Of a DNA stretch of 64,000 bases, positions 1 to 22,576 are shown one piece after another (the first letter of the stretch is position 1; every line of letters begins with the position of its first letter). The position numbers were made by a program, and so were the translations under genes. Location: contig NC_135246.1 in NCBI RefSeq assembly GCF_947623445.1, positions 13,375,856 to 13,439,855 on the forward strand, in the 5' to 3' direction. The stretch comes from Clavelina lepadiformis. Lineage: Eukaryota > Chordata > Ascidiacea > Aplousobranchia > Clavelinidae. A model generated the notes under the pieces. That model was not told where the DNA came from, did no database searches, and saw only the letters and a list, made by a program, of their open reading frames with translations.

Positions 1-155
1 AGAATTCTAACCGCACGCAACAATAGAGTCAGATATTAATGTAGTAGGTTAACTAAAGACAATAACGTAAGATAAGATCGATAAACTCTGCATCTGCATC
101 TGTCGGCATCAACCTCTGCATTCCAACAACCTCGACAAACTAGCAACCTCTACAG

Positions 156-1233
156 TTCTGTTTGAATTGAAATCAATAATGATTTAAAAGTCCAAATGTT
201 TAATCTTGTTGTTTTTGCGAAATCTTTAGGGTAATGTCTGCTGTATTTCAACTTGTGCCAATGCTTTTAGTATACTACACCTGCAGAAATGCCAGCCTAG
301 TGGTGCACCAGTCTGGTCTTTCCAGAATGGTCGTACCCTGTTAGAGTTCGAGAAAATAGTGTAGTGCCACAGAATTGTGCTGCCGACCCTGGCGGCCATT
401 TTTAGTAACTGATTATGATCATGTGAAGTTTAGGATTATTTTACTATACAGCCAACACAACCTTTGAGCTAAGCATATATTTTGCTTTTTACTAGCAGCA
501 ACAAAGCAAACCACATTAAACACAAGTTTTTTATAAACTTGAAATTAATAAGACTCATTTAGTCTGGCGCAAATACCAAGTAATTTTGAAGCGCTTATCT
601 TGCCGCTTTCTGGCTTTTAAAAACTTTTCCTTATAAATTTTTTATTGACCCGCTCCAATTTCTTGTCCTCAAAAGTGTTATCGGTTTATAGGCACTGATC
701 ATGTCATACTAACAAATGGCGGACAGAACAGTCAGCACAATGTCGTAGCGCCACGTTTTCTTCTAATTATGACAATTAGCACACTCTAACAGGTTATTAG
801 TTTTATTACTCAATGCAATAGGTTGCTTTCATAAGTTTTCTTGTGTAGTTTTAAATCATTTCTGGTTTACTTGGCCTAAAATTTTAAACACCCAGGTAGT
901 GAGAATACATGGGAGTATTAGTGTTTTTGTTGAATGATTAATTGTTCATATTCAAACTCGACATATCCCTAATTATTGTGTCAACAGAAGCCGGTCCTAT
1001 TGCAGCTTCTAAACGAATAACCACTCCATATTTGACAAAATATGAACGTGCCAGAGTTTTGGGAACACGTGCACTGCAGATTTCGTAAGTATTTCATTAA
1101 GTAACAAACATAATAGTGTCCAGTTCATGTAGGATCGTGCTGTGAAATGTTATGTAATCATAACTTCTTTCTATTTTGGGCACTCATGTCACAAACTACC
1201 TTATGTTTTTCTAACAAAGTGAAATTGCTATTG
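156..1233 (+). repeat. Duplicated POLR2F intron 2 - exon 3 segment
   Basis: This stretch is nearly identical to 10183-11232 at an offset of about 10,027 bases, with differences mainly after position 1115. It carries the second half of POLR2F intron 2, all of exon 3 and the start of intron 3, with no other POLR2F exon nearby. It directly precedes the first CYP4 unit, so it marks one edge of the segmental duplication. The 155 bases before it show nothing recognisable. Confidence 0.9.
988..1084 (+). pseudogene. Orphan copy of POLR2F exon 3
   Basis: These 97 bases repeat POLR2F exon 3 (11016-11112), including the acceptor (acag) and donor (gtaagt), and encode the conserved [20 protein letters not shown] core of RPB6. 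The other four exons are absent from the neighbourhood, so the copy cannot make a functional subunit. It could still act as a decoy exon if transcribed. The copy appears identical to the source exon, which implies recent duplication or gene conversion. Confidence 0.88.
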
Positions 1234-1297
1234 TATTTGCTAAATTGCTATTGAAATTGTATTTTCTTAAAAAACTCGGACTCTTTCATGTTACGAT

Positions 1298-1721
1298 TAG
1301 GGATGGGCCGATACGAACCCGAACCCAAATAGATTCGCCGAATATTGCCTTTATGAAAGATTCGGGCGAACATGAATACCAACAATGACGAACCTGAATA
1401 CAATATTACTTACAAATTAACTGACTTTTGTTAAAAATGATGATCTAGTTTCCCGACAAAGCTAAACTAGAGTCAGCAGTATTTACAATGAAGGTCGTTT
1501 TCCTAACGATTTTGCCTTTTCAATCGTTTTTTAAACACTATTTTTCAAAAGAAAGCGATTTGTTTATCGATTACATCATGTTACAAGCAAGACTTGACAA
1601 CTTTTGGATGAAATTTTATTGTTTGGTTCTAATGCGAATAGATTCGGGATTCGTTCGTGTCGACCCTCATGATATTCGGGTTTGCACGAACCCGAATAAT
1701 CATCCTCGCGGCACATCCCTA
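1298..1721. mobile_element. hAT-type MITE, 424 bp, 8-bp TSD gttacgat
   Basis: The element begins tagggatgggccgatacgaa and ends with an inverted counterpart (cggcacatcccta). It is flanked by perfect 8-bp target duplications gttacgat at 1290-1297 and 1722-1729. The uninterrupted site survives in the paralogous unit at about 14083-14098 and, inverted, near 46963-46980. TIR sequence and TSD length fit the hAT superfamily. A relative lies at 12031-12459 in the opposite orientation. It encodes no transposase. Confidence 0.9.
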
Positions 1722-2075
1722 GTTACGATTGAAGGTAAAAACTAATTTTAAAGATGAAATGTTAAATTAATTTTCATTAAGTAGTTGAAACAATTATTTA
1801 GAAATATAAAATTTAGTGCTGAGGTAGACAACTATACTGGATTTTTTTAGTTTTATAACAGCTTTTGAAGAGTTTAGTACAAGAACTGAAGCAAAAGTGT
1901 GTCAAAAGTAAAACAACACTACTCAACGAGAAAACTAAGTTTTATTCTTGATTTAGAAAAAAACATAGCGCTTCCAAACCGAAAAAAATATCAATATAAT
2001 TCAATTAAAGTTTAAAGAATTAATGTTTAAATCTTGCTGGCTTTTACATGGTATTTCTTTTAAAGATTATAACAA

Positions 2076-5019
<2,944 letters not shown>

Positions 5020-7496
5020 TTCTTTTAACCGTTGCTTGCACTGTTTTATACGTAAAGTGTAAACTTGAAGCTAGTTATAAATTAACCATCTAAAAAAAAA
5101 TTCAATTTCCACATTTGTAAAACTTAAAATTCTTACCAACTTTTATAAGCAATCAATTTTGGCTGTTTAGTTTTGGCTGGTGCAGTGCTAAGCTCAATAC
5201 TATTATTAAACTCAATATTATAAAAATGTTTTTATATTTATCCTTTCAGTAATTTTAATTCGTTTCATAAATTAAATTTACAAATGGCCTATATATAATA
5301 TCTATTAAAGCAGATTAGTTTCGAGCAGTTTTTTTACTCTTGCGTTCTACAAGCTGAGAAAAATTTCTATGTCTTCTGTCTGAAACATTAAACGTTTCTC
5401 GAACAGACAAAATTCCTGTTGATGCAAGCTTAAAACTGAAAACTGTCTGAATCGAGCTTTGCAGTATGTAGGGCAAAGCAAAAAAAAGTAATCTAAACAA
5501 AGATTTTTATTTCTGAGAAATTTCCCTTCTGCTCGGAAACGGTTAAGTGCACTTTTATATTTACTTTGTATCGCCTACAATTCTACATAAAGGTTTAAGG
5601 TCAACATGCGACCTAAAAGCCTACGCGTTACTCGTTCATTCGCCCAGCATAGCACAGCTTGCGGTTTAACTTGCTAAACTTTCACAATTAAATGCTGTAG
5701 TGATATAGTGGATTTTCCATTTGGGCAAACCGTTAAAAATGTTTGACACTGCAAAAATAAAGTTTACATTTTTGCGCCTTTTTCCTAATTACTCAACTAT
5801 CCTTCTGCAAATAAAATGAAACTAAAAACCATTTCTTAAACGCTTTGAATCTCCACGTATATCGCTTTATATCTCGTTTATATTGCCATCTAACATCTTA
5901 CGATTGATACAGTGCTAGTAGAAACATATCTTTCATTGTACGTTGCTCATAATTCAACAAAGTTCTGTTAGCAATCAAACTTTTTTGTCTCAAGTAGAAC
6001 CTGCGTTTGTAGAAAATCTTTGCAAGGTGAGTTCAATAAATTATTTTCATAAATTTCATTATTGCTAAAATCTACTTTCAAGTTCTCCTTCTATAACTTC
6101 AATAACTTGCTTTTTAAATGGAATAACAACCTGTATGATATAACTAGGTTACTACCTTTTGCAATTAATTAACCTCTCAAGTTCTACAGCCCAGAAATTC
6201 CCAGCAAACAATGTGTTATCTCGAGTCGTTTGTTTCAAAACAGCAATAATCGTTTCATGAAAGTCTAACTGACGTCCACGTGAATCACGATTTATAACAT
6301 ATCCCGGAGTGCAAAAAGCTGACTAAGTAATCGTTACTTTTTTCTGAAAATTTTTTCTCTATTCGCAAATTTGTAAAACCTAAAGCAACTATATCCGCGA
6401 TAGTGATATTCGCCCGTATTGGTATAGGTTGCGCTGTAAAGCTGCATGGTACCGCCGTACATCGTGAAATGTTAGCAAGAAATTTGTTTGTCATTTTATT
6501 AATAATTTTTTTCAAAATTTGTTTGCATGTACCGTACCATCATATAACTGAAAAACTATGCGATAACATAAGATATTTCTATAAAAGCAGTACTAAAGGA
6601 TTTTAAGTAATAAACAGGTTGATATTCGTCTAGACTCTGTGATTAAGTCAATATTGCATTTACTGGAAAAGCGAAGAACTTACTCAAACTCTGAGTGCGC
6701 ATTTACCAACGACCGGTTGATGACTTCTCAGAAGTCGAGTTACAAAAAGAGCAAAATAAATTTTGGGCAAGCTGTTTGCTGACTTCGATTACACAAACTT
6801 CTAATTACACAAACTAGTGATTTTTACAGCATGCTGTTTTTAAAAACTAGGCCATTGTGTGATCCAAGTGCGCGTGCCGGTAAATTAACAATCATTAACC
6901 AGTGTTAAAATAATTTCCGTTAGCTGAGCGTATAGTTACATGCTTTACGAATACATTTTCCTAGCATGCTGAAATCAGCTACGCCTTGTGTTCAGTCATC
7001 TAGCTCCAATACTACAACCAAAGTTCTTGTTACGGATTGATATAGGCCTATAGGCTAATTAACAAACTGACTTGACTTGCACAATTTGTCCTTATAACTT
7101 TTCATGTCATGAAAGCTTGTATCCCTTCTGTTATGTCTAATGTATTATAGTTTAATGAAAACAAAGGGGTGTGATGTAAGTTACCGTTTGATAGCCTACG
7201 TTGCATCCATGGAGATATAGCTCAACGCAATAATTTTAGACGTGCAAACGTGGTTGTCGTCACTTGTAGTTTTTAAATAAAAGCAGTCATGCAGAAAAGG
7301 TTATAGAATAAATCCACACACTCAATGATTAACAGAGCAAGGGAATTTGTTTAGAATGTGGAATTTCGGTATGCTGTGATGATGTCACTGATTCCAGAAA
7401 ACTTTTGTGACATGGCGAGTTGTGCCGCGTCCCGTCCATCCTACACAACGTGACAGTGTGTTACAAGATACCTTTAGAAGAGTTGTGTCAAAATAA
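5020..7496. repeat. Spacer between CYP4 A and ankyrin fragment, repeated in every unit
   Basis: This sequence recurs with scattered substitutions and small indels upstream of each CYP4 copy (18049-20932, 23754-28897 with insertions, 43688 down to about 42700 inverted, and 48346-49496). ORFs of 60-110 codons occur, but indels break them between copies, for example a run of T's near 5980 that differs from 19410. I see no conserved coding frame. Regulatory DNA shared by the CYP4 copies would lie next to the ATG here. Confidence 0.75.
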
Positions 7497-7622
7497 TCAG
7501 GAAGACAAATATTTTGCAGATACCCTGTCCTTCTCCATGGAGTTGACCCCAAATTCCAGTAGAACTTCGATGACGGTTACATATCCATTATAAGCCGCCA
7601 CATGTAAAGGATTATAGCCACA
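7497..7622 (-). pseudogene. Orphan terminal exon of ankyrin-repeat gene
   Basis: This matches exon 7 of the intact ankyrin gene (49497-49622): an ankyrin repeat beginning CGYNPLHVAAY, then an acidic-basic tail and a stop. Homology to the other units ends near 7738, so exons 1-6 are missing and this is the truncated edge of unit A. The splice acceptor (cttttag) is still present. Confidence 0.8.
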
Positions 7623-7739
7623 CTAAAAGTTAGGAATATTTAAGTCTCAGCATTACAAAGTTGATTTCCATGAGTGATTTATAATTCGGTGCCATAACTT
7701 CCACCAAATGGGTAAGTATTGATTTGTTTGATTGACTTG

Positions 7740-9036
7740 TCTCGACACATCTAGTTTTTCAACAGTGAAGGATGTAGTAATTCGTAATGACCACGTATGC
7801 CTACATGTCGAGATTTTTAGCTCTGACGGTCGAACTACTAAAGCAATCGAAAATTAATGTGTTTATCTGAACGTATGCAAGTCATATCCTAGGACAACTA
7901 TTAACTAGCAATAGTTCCCGCTTCGAGATAAGATTCGCCAGTATCGAAGAATAACAGCAAAACTGTGTGGGGATTGGCGATGTAGATTGCTTTTAGGTTG
8001 GCGGCCTAAGGCCAAAGGCTATTAGTCTTTCTTTTAGAACTCCTAGACAATTGTGTCTTTGAATCCGTTGGCCTGCTTTCTCTATATTGTTTCTTTAAAT
8101 CAGCACCAAATTCATAAAGTCTAATTGTTATATTGTCCGAAATATTGTTGTATCAAATCAGAAACATTTTCATCATCCTTTCACATTTGAACAAAGCTAT
8201 AACTTCAATTCAGTAATGAACAGTCCAGAAGGTAAAAACTGATACTATGTGTAGAGACAACAAGAAGGCAGATTTTAACCAAACCTAAGTTTTTATACCA
8301 TATACATCAACCAATCAGCGAACGCCATGTTATTTTGCATTGCTACGTATAACCTATGTAATATCTAACATTATTCTATTGTCACCGAAGCTCTTGACCA
8401 AAGTACCATCAAAACGTCACACCGTAAAATACAATGCTACTTGAAACTGTGTCAGAGCGTCGGTTTTGGAACTCTTTGTTTGCTTATGGATTTAACTACG
8501 AAAAATACACTTCAAACACTCAATTGAATTGAATCTAGCTGGAGACACAACCCATGCATGTTTTAGAATGCCAATTAATATAAATTATTACAATTTACTA
8601 TCACGACCGCCACAACTGCATCAACTTCACCATCAATCTCGCTCAACTAAGGAATGACAGCCGAAAAGGAACATTGATGGATGTTACTGTTAGCCTATAG
8701 GTCAAGTAGCAAAATATACATCCATGAATCATTAAAAAAAATAAACTGTTACACATAAATAATAACGAAACTATCACCAAAAATTTATACCCGGTATCAA
8801 CAGTTTTTGAAACTCAATGAATTGCAAATAACCATGGCATACTTCCCAAGCCAATTTCTCGGCTTTTTCAACCGATTTCTTGGCTTTTTGTTTGTGACAG
8901 TTTTCTGTTGATGTCAGACGCCAATAGCAGAAGTGCTCATTGAGTTGCTCTGTTGTTGAGTGACGGTGGTTGGTGTGAAGTTGGCTTTCAGTAAGGTTAC
9001 CGGTTACATTTTTGCCGTTAAAGTTTATGGGTTTAG
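7740..9036. other. Unassigned intergenic DNA before POLR2F
   Basis: No conserved coding frame or recognisable repeat was found. An open frame of 94 codons on the minus strand (8774-9058) resembles no family I know and runs into a MITE. Confidence 0.5.
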
Positions 9037-9140
9037 TGGGTCTAGTATGCAAGTGCACAACCAGATGACGTTACAATTTTAGTAGCTAGTGTCTAGTATA
9101 GAAAGGCATCCTGTGGTTGTGCACTTGTATCCTAGACCCA
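9037..9140. mobile_element. 104-bp palindromic MITE, 6-bp TSD gtttag
   Basis: Termini read tgggtctagtatgcaagtgc and, inverted, gcacttgtatcctagaccca. The flanks at 9031-9036 and 9141-9146 are both gtttag. A second element of exactly the same length and ends sits at 9796-9899, and a longer relative spans 62045-62669. The superfamily is not certain. Confidence 0.8.
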
Positions 9141-9453
9141 GTTTAGTGGCCGTGCTAGGCTAGTTGTTACCAGTCAATTAATAATAATTATTACAGTAAA
9201 TTTTTGGAGCACATTTTAAGCCTTCACGGCTTTGTCAATTTCATTAGCACATGCTAATAACAACTGGCTAGCTTTTTTTGTCCCCACCGCGCTTTTGACG
9301 AAGAAATAAAATTATTGATTGGTATAGGCCTAGCCTTAGTGATTGGGAAAATCTTTGTACCGCAGTCTTCTGTCAGAGTTGCCTGTAGATTGTGCTAGTT
9401 TTCTTCAACGATTCTGCTGCAGTTTCCACTCTTTACTTTTGTCAACAATCATC

Positions 9454-13467
<4,014 letters not shown>

Positions 13468-14434
13468 TTGTGAATTCTCCCACAAGGATTGAGAAGATTT
13501 CTTCAGATGGTCATTTCGTGCAAGTTCTATGCATATGACAATGATTGGAGTTGAATGCGGCCACATTTAAGACAATACGCTGGTCCCCTTTACCGCTTAT
13601 AATTGATTATTATATATTTGCTAACAGCTTATAATTGCCAGAGAACCTTAACCCTTTGGTTTATTTCAAAGAATTTTTTTGCTCGAGGGATGTGGAAATT
13701 ACTCTGGCACTGGTAATTACTAGTATGTAAGAATATAATATTTCTTACCCATACAATGAAAATTTTTACAAACATTTTTTTACTACAGTTAAAAGAAAGG
13801 TTGTCAAGCAAAGTATGATACACAAAATAAATCTATCCGCAAACAGAACTAACAACTATTTCGTGAATTTTTTCTATCTTTTAGTAACAATTTGTTATTT
13901 CAAGAAAATTTTAATTGTTTCAAACCTAAGTAAAAATTGTTTGTTTGTATTGCCTGCGTGATGTGAGGTAATCTTCTGTGATCAATGTGATGTTAACAGA
14001 TTTGAAAAGATACGCAGTGGAAATGAAAAAATGATAGGCTGTTTAAGCACTCCTGTATTTTCTTAAAAAACTCGGACTCTTTCATGTTACGATTGAATGT
14101 AAAAACGAATTTTAAAGATGAAATGTTAAATTAATTTTCATTAAGTAGTTGAAACAATTATTTAGAAATATAGAAATTAGTACTAAGTTAGACAACCACT
14201 GGACTTTTTTTAGTTTTATAACAGCTTTTGAAGAGTTTAGTACAAGAACTGAAGGAAAAGTGTGTCAAAAGTAAAACAACACTACGCAACGAGAAGGCTT
14301 TATTCTTGATTTAGAAAAAAAACACAGCGCTTCCAAACCGAAAAAAATATCAATATAATTCAATTAAAGTTAAAAGATTTAATGTTTAAATCTTGTTGGC
14401 TTTTACATGGTATTTCTTTTAAAGATTATAACAA
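13468..14434. other. Intergenic DNA between POLR2F and CYP4 copy B
   Basis: Separates the convergent 3' ends of POLR2F (+) and CYP4 B (-). The block recurs inverted at 46622-48345 with an extra insertion, and its left-unit counterpart starts near 1262. No gene is seen. The empty site of the 424-bp hAT element lies at about 14083-14098. Confidence 0.7.
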
Positions 14435-18048
<3,614 letters not shown>

Positions 18049-20932
18049 TTCTTTTAACCGTTGCTTGCACTGTTTTATACGTAAAGTGTAAACTTGAAGC
18101 AAGTTATAAGTTAACTATCTAAAAAAAAATTCAATTTCCACATTTGTAAAACTTGTAATTCTTACCAACTTTTAGTAGCAATCAAATTTAGCTGTTTAGT
18201 TTTGGCTGGTGCAGTGCTAAGCTCAATACTTTTAGTAAACTCAACAATATTAAACAATATTATAAAAATGTTTTTATTTTTATCCTTTCATTAATTTTAA
18301 TTCCTTTCATAAATTAAATTTACAAATGGCCTATATATAATATCTATTAAAGCAGATTAGTTTCGAGCAGTTTTTTACCCTTGCGTTCTACAAGCTGAGA
18401 AAAATTTCTATGTCTTCTGTCTGAAACATTAAACGTTTCTCGAACAGACAAAATTCCTGTTAATGCAAGCTTAAAACTGAAAACTGTCTGAATCGAGCTT
18501 TGCAGTATGTAGGGCAAAGTAAAAAAAAATAGGCTAAACAAAGATTTTTATTTCTGAGAAATTTCCCTTCTGCTCGGAAATAGTCATGCGCGCTTTTATA
18601 TTTACTTTGTATCGCCTACGCCCTACATAAAGGTTTAAGGCAGTGATTCCCAACCGCGGCTCCAAGGTAGCCTTCTTGCGGCTCTCATTGACCCCTGAAG
18701 ATCCCACAAAAATATAAAAATTCTTTTTATAATAATTAGGACGATTATTTTTTGACTTGTCAAAAAAATGAAAAATTGGTCAAAATTTGTGTGATTTGTG
18801 TTATTTTTCTTGTTAGTGTTGCTATTCGTTGGTACCTGTTTTCATGTTTTAAAATTTTCGTTATAATTACTTGAGTGTTTTCATGCAGCTCCATACATAC
18901 TCTGAAGTTTGAAATTCGGCCCCGACACCAAAAAAGGTTGGAAACCACTGGTTTAAGGTCAACATGCGACCTATAAGCCTACGCGTTACACGTTCATTCG
19001 CCCAGCATAGCATATTGGTAAGCCTTTACTTTCAACAGGCCTTCAACTGTTATAGCACAGCTTGCGGTTTAACTTGCTAAACTTTGAATATTAAATACTA
19101 TAGTGAATAGTGAACAAAAATTATCTTAACATGGATTTTCAATTTGGACAAACCGTTAATATTTTTGGCACTGCAAAAACAAAGGTTACATTTTTGCGCC
19201 TTTTTCCTAATTGCTCCTATTACTCATCTATCCTTCTGCAAATAAAAGGAAACTAAAAAACATTTCTTAAACGCTTTGAATCTCCATTTATATCGCTTTA
19301 TATCTCGTTTATATTGCCATCTAACATCTTGCGATTGATACAGTGCTAGTAGAAACATATCTTTCATTGTAAGTTGCTCATAATTTAACAAAGTTCTGTT
19401 AGCAATCAAACTTTTTGTCTCAAGTAGAACCTGCGTTTGTAGAAAATCTTTGCAAGGTGAGTTCATTAAATTATTTTCATAAATTCCATTATTGCGGAAA
19501 CCTACTTTCAACTTCTCCTTCTTTAACTTCAATAATTTGCTTTTTAAATGGAATAACAACCTGTATGATATAACTAGGTTACTACCTTTTGCAATTAATT
19601 AACCTATCAACTTCCATAGCCCAGAAATTCCCAGCAAACACTGTGTTATCTCGAGAACTTGTCGCTTGTTTAAAAACAACAATAATCGTTTCATGAAAGT
19701 CTAACTGACGTCCACATGAATCACGATTTATAACATATCCCGGAGCGCAAAAAGCTGACTAAGTAATCACTAATCGTTATTTTTCTGAACATTTTTTCTC
19801 TATTCGAAAAATTGTGAAACCTAAAGCTACTATATCCGCGATAGTGTTATTCGCCCGTATTGGTAGGTTGCGCTGTAAAGCTGCATGGTACCGTACATCG
19901 TGAAATGTTAGCAAGAAATTTGTTTGTCATTTTATTAATAATTTTTTTCTAAATTCATTTGCATGTACCCGTTACCTTCATATGACTGAAAAACTATGCG
20001 ATAACATAAGATATTTCTATAGAAGTAGTACTAAAGGATTTTAAATAATAAACAGGTTGATATTCGTCTCGACTCTGTGATTAAGTCAATATTGAATTTA
20101 CTGGAAAAACGAAGCACTTACTCGAACTCTGAGTGCGCATTTACCAACGACCGGTTGATGACTTCTCAGAAGTCGAGTTACAAAAAAACAGCAAAACAGC
20201 TTTTGGGCAAGCTGTTTGCTGACTTCGATTACAGAAACCTGTAATTACACAAACTAGTGATTTTTTCAACATATTGTTTTTACAAATTAGGCCATCATGT
20301 GATCCAAGTGCCGGTAACTTAACAATCATTAACCAGTGTTAAAATAATTTCCGTTAGCTGAGCGTATAGTTAGCCTACATACTTTACGAATACATTTTCC
20401 TAGCATGCTGAAATCAGCTACGCCTTGTGTTCAGTCATCTAGCTCCAATACTACAACCAAAGTTCTTTTTACGGATTGGTATATAGGCTAATTAACAAAC
20501 TGACTTGACTTGTACAATGTGTCCTTATAACTTTTCCATGTCAAGAAAGCTTGTGTCCCTTGTGTTTTGTCTGATGTATTATAGTTCAATGAAAACAAAG
20601 GGGTGTAATGTAGGCTACCGATTAGTATTAGTCTACGTTGCATCCATGGAGATATAGCTCAACGCAATAATTTCAGGCGTGCAAACGTGGTTGTAGTCAC
20701 TTGTAGTTTTTAAATAAAAGCAGTCATGCAAAAAGGTTATAGAATAAATCCACACACTCAATGATTAACAGAGCAAAGGAATTTGTTTAGAATGCGGAAT
20801 TTTGGTGTGCCACGATGATGTCACAGATTCCTGAAAAATTTTGTGTCATGACGAGTTGTGCCGCGTCCAGTCCATCCTACACAACGTGACAGTGTGTTAC
20901 AAGATGTCTTTAGAAAAGTTGTGTCAAAATAA
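18049..20932. repeat. Spacer of unit B between CYP4 B and ankyrin fragment
   Basis: Counterpart of 5020-7496. It contains one extra insertion (18641-18950). An open frame of 111 codons (19224-19559, minus) exists only because of a one-base difference in a T-run compared with copies A and C, so I do not call it a gene. Confidence 0.7.
18641..18950. mobile_element. hAT MITE, 310 bp, TSD gtttaagg
   Basis: Begins cagtgattcccaacc and ends ggttggaaaccactg, a typical hAT-type terminal inverted repeat. The flanks gtttaagg at 18633-18640 and 18951-18958 are identical. The other units have the uninterrupted sequence (near 5590 and 24315), so this insertion is private to unit B. Confidence 0.9.
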
Positions 20933-22327
20933 TCAGGTAGAAAAATACTTTGCAGATACCCTGTCCTTCTGCATGGAGTTGACCCCAAATTCCAGTAGAA
21001 CTTCGATGACGGTTACATGTCCATGATAAGCCGCCACGTGTAAAGGATTATAGCCACACTAAAAGTTACGAATATTTAAGTCTCAGCATTACAAAGTTGA
21101 TTTCTATGTGTGATTTATAAATCGGTCCCATAACTTCCACCACACGGGTAAGCATTGATTTGTTTGATGGACATACGACCTACGACAACCAGAACGAAAA
21201 AAACTCAGAAAACCTTTTCTTACAAGTATAAGTGCTTACGCTGAGCAAACCAGTATATGGAAGTTTCTTCAACAGACATCGGACTATGTTGTCGTTTCCT
21301 TTACTTGCAGCCTTAAACAGGGGAGTGACACCATACTTGCTCCGAGACCTGCAAGAATACGTAATACATACAAGAGAAATTCCTGATTCACGGTATAATT
21401 GTTCAGTATAAAAGCACTATATTGTGAGGATATTTCAGTTAATCTATTCTTTTTCTTTGTACCTATCTGTATGCGCACCAGCATGGACAAGAAATTCTAC
21501 TACATTGTAGTGATCCATTTGACAGGCAATCCATAATGGAGATATACCATCCTAAAACAAATTTCATCACAGGATAAGTGACAAGTCAATACAGTGTACT
21601 TTTGTTCAAATTTTGCTTAACATTGATATTTAGCACCTAGGCAATGTATTAACAAGTGTTGCAAAAGTAACAAAACTTTCTGTTTGACATTTTGTTGCTA
21701 CCGTTCTCCTGCGATTTATGTCCGCACGAAGGTGCTCTAACACTTTTACAGTTTCCAGATGTCCGTTCTGCGATGCCACGAACGTTGGTGACGTCTTATC
21801 TTCAAAGGATAAGTTTACATTGGCTCCTTTTGAACATAGCAGTTCCACAATATTGTTAAAACCCAATTGTGACGCCGAAAAAAGAGCCGTTTCTCCATTC
21901 TTTAAAAAAAACGTCACTTCTCAGCTACATTAGCATAAGTAGGCTATGGATATCCTATAATCGTCCTACTGCAGCAGTCGGCTGTTATTAACTTACGTGA
22001 TTTTGGTCGTTTATTACAGCACCCCTGTTTATCAGTGGATTAACAATTTTGTAGAAACCACCTTGAGATGCCAGATAAAGCGCTGTACACCCAGTCTGAA
22101 TAAATACGTAAAATTTTCTTTAGACGACATATCCAGAGATAATAGTTGCATGACCCTATAGAATGTATAAATGTTCTGGTGACTACTGTAAGTGTATATT
22201 GATAAATTATAAACATGGCTATTTATACCATTCGTTTGGAATTGACGGAAGCTCCCATGTCAAGTAAGAATTCAACACAATCTCTGTAACCACCAACACA
22301 CGCGAACATCAGAGCGGTCGTGTTCTC
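20933..22327 (-). pseudogene. Ankyrin-repeat gene copy lacking exon 1
   Basis: Six exons correspond to exons 2-7 of the intact gene: 22229-22327, 21997-22095, 21702-21899, 21463-21551, 21240-21348 and 20933-21058. All lengths match the intact copy and no stop is seen. Exon 1 with the start codon is missing: homology ends near 22534, and a truncated CYP4 fragment begins at 22577. The protein could be made only from a new 5' exon. Each exon encodes about one ankyrin repeat, for example TALMFACVGGYRDCVEFLL and TALYLASQGGFYKIV. Confidence 0.8.
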
Positions 22328-22576
22328 CTGCAGACAAACAGGCTTGTGTGTTATGTTAGTTCTGCTAAATTATACAACTGAGGCCTAATAAAATAACATC
22401 GGTTATCATCATTATGTGTGCAGAAAAATAAACACGCAGAAATTGTTGATTTATTTAAAGAACATTTTTCCGTGTTTTCAAACACGTTCAAAAATATACT
22501 GTAAGCCCTTTATGCGGTTCATCTAACTAAGGCATACTATACCATACCATATCGCAGCAGGAAAAGTCAGTATTGT

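Noticed and set aside
1488-1745. 85-codon ORF and its counterpart at 12019-12246 with similar translation
   Set aside because: Both lie inside copies of the same hAT MITE; similarity reflects shared transposon DNA, not a conserved gene.
8774-9058. 94-codon minus-strand ORF ending inside a MITE
   Set aside because: Its proposed N-terminus is MITE sequence and no homology or splice context supports it.
18347-18541. 64-codon ORF (MFSLFFFTLPYILQ...) recurring in units A, B and D
   Set aside because: It lies in the duplicated spacer, is interrupted in unit C, and its differences are not concentrated at third codon positions.
19224-19559. 111-codon ORF upstream of the CYP4 B unit
   Set aside because: Open only because of one missing T in a homopolymer; frame is broken in units A and C.
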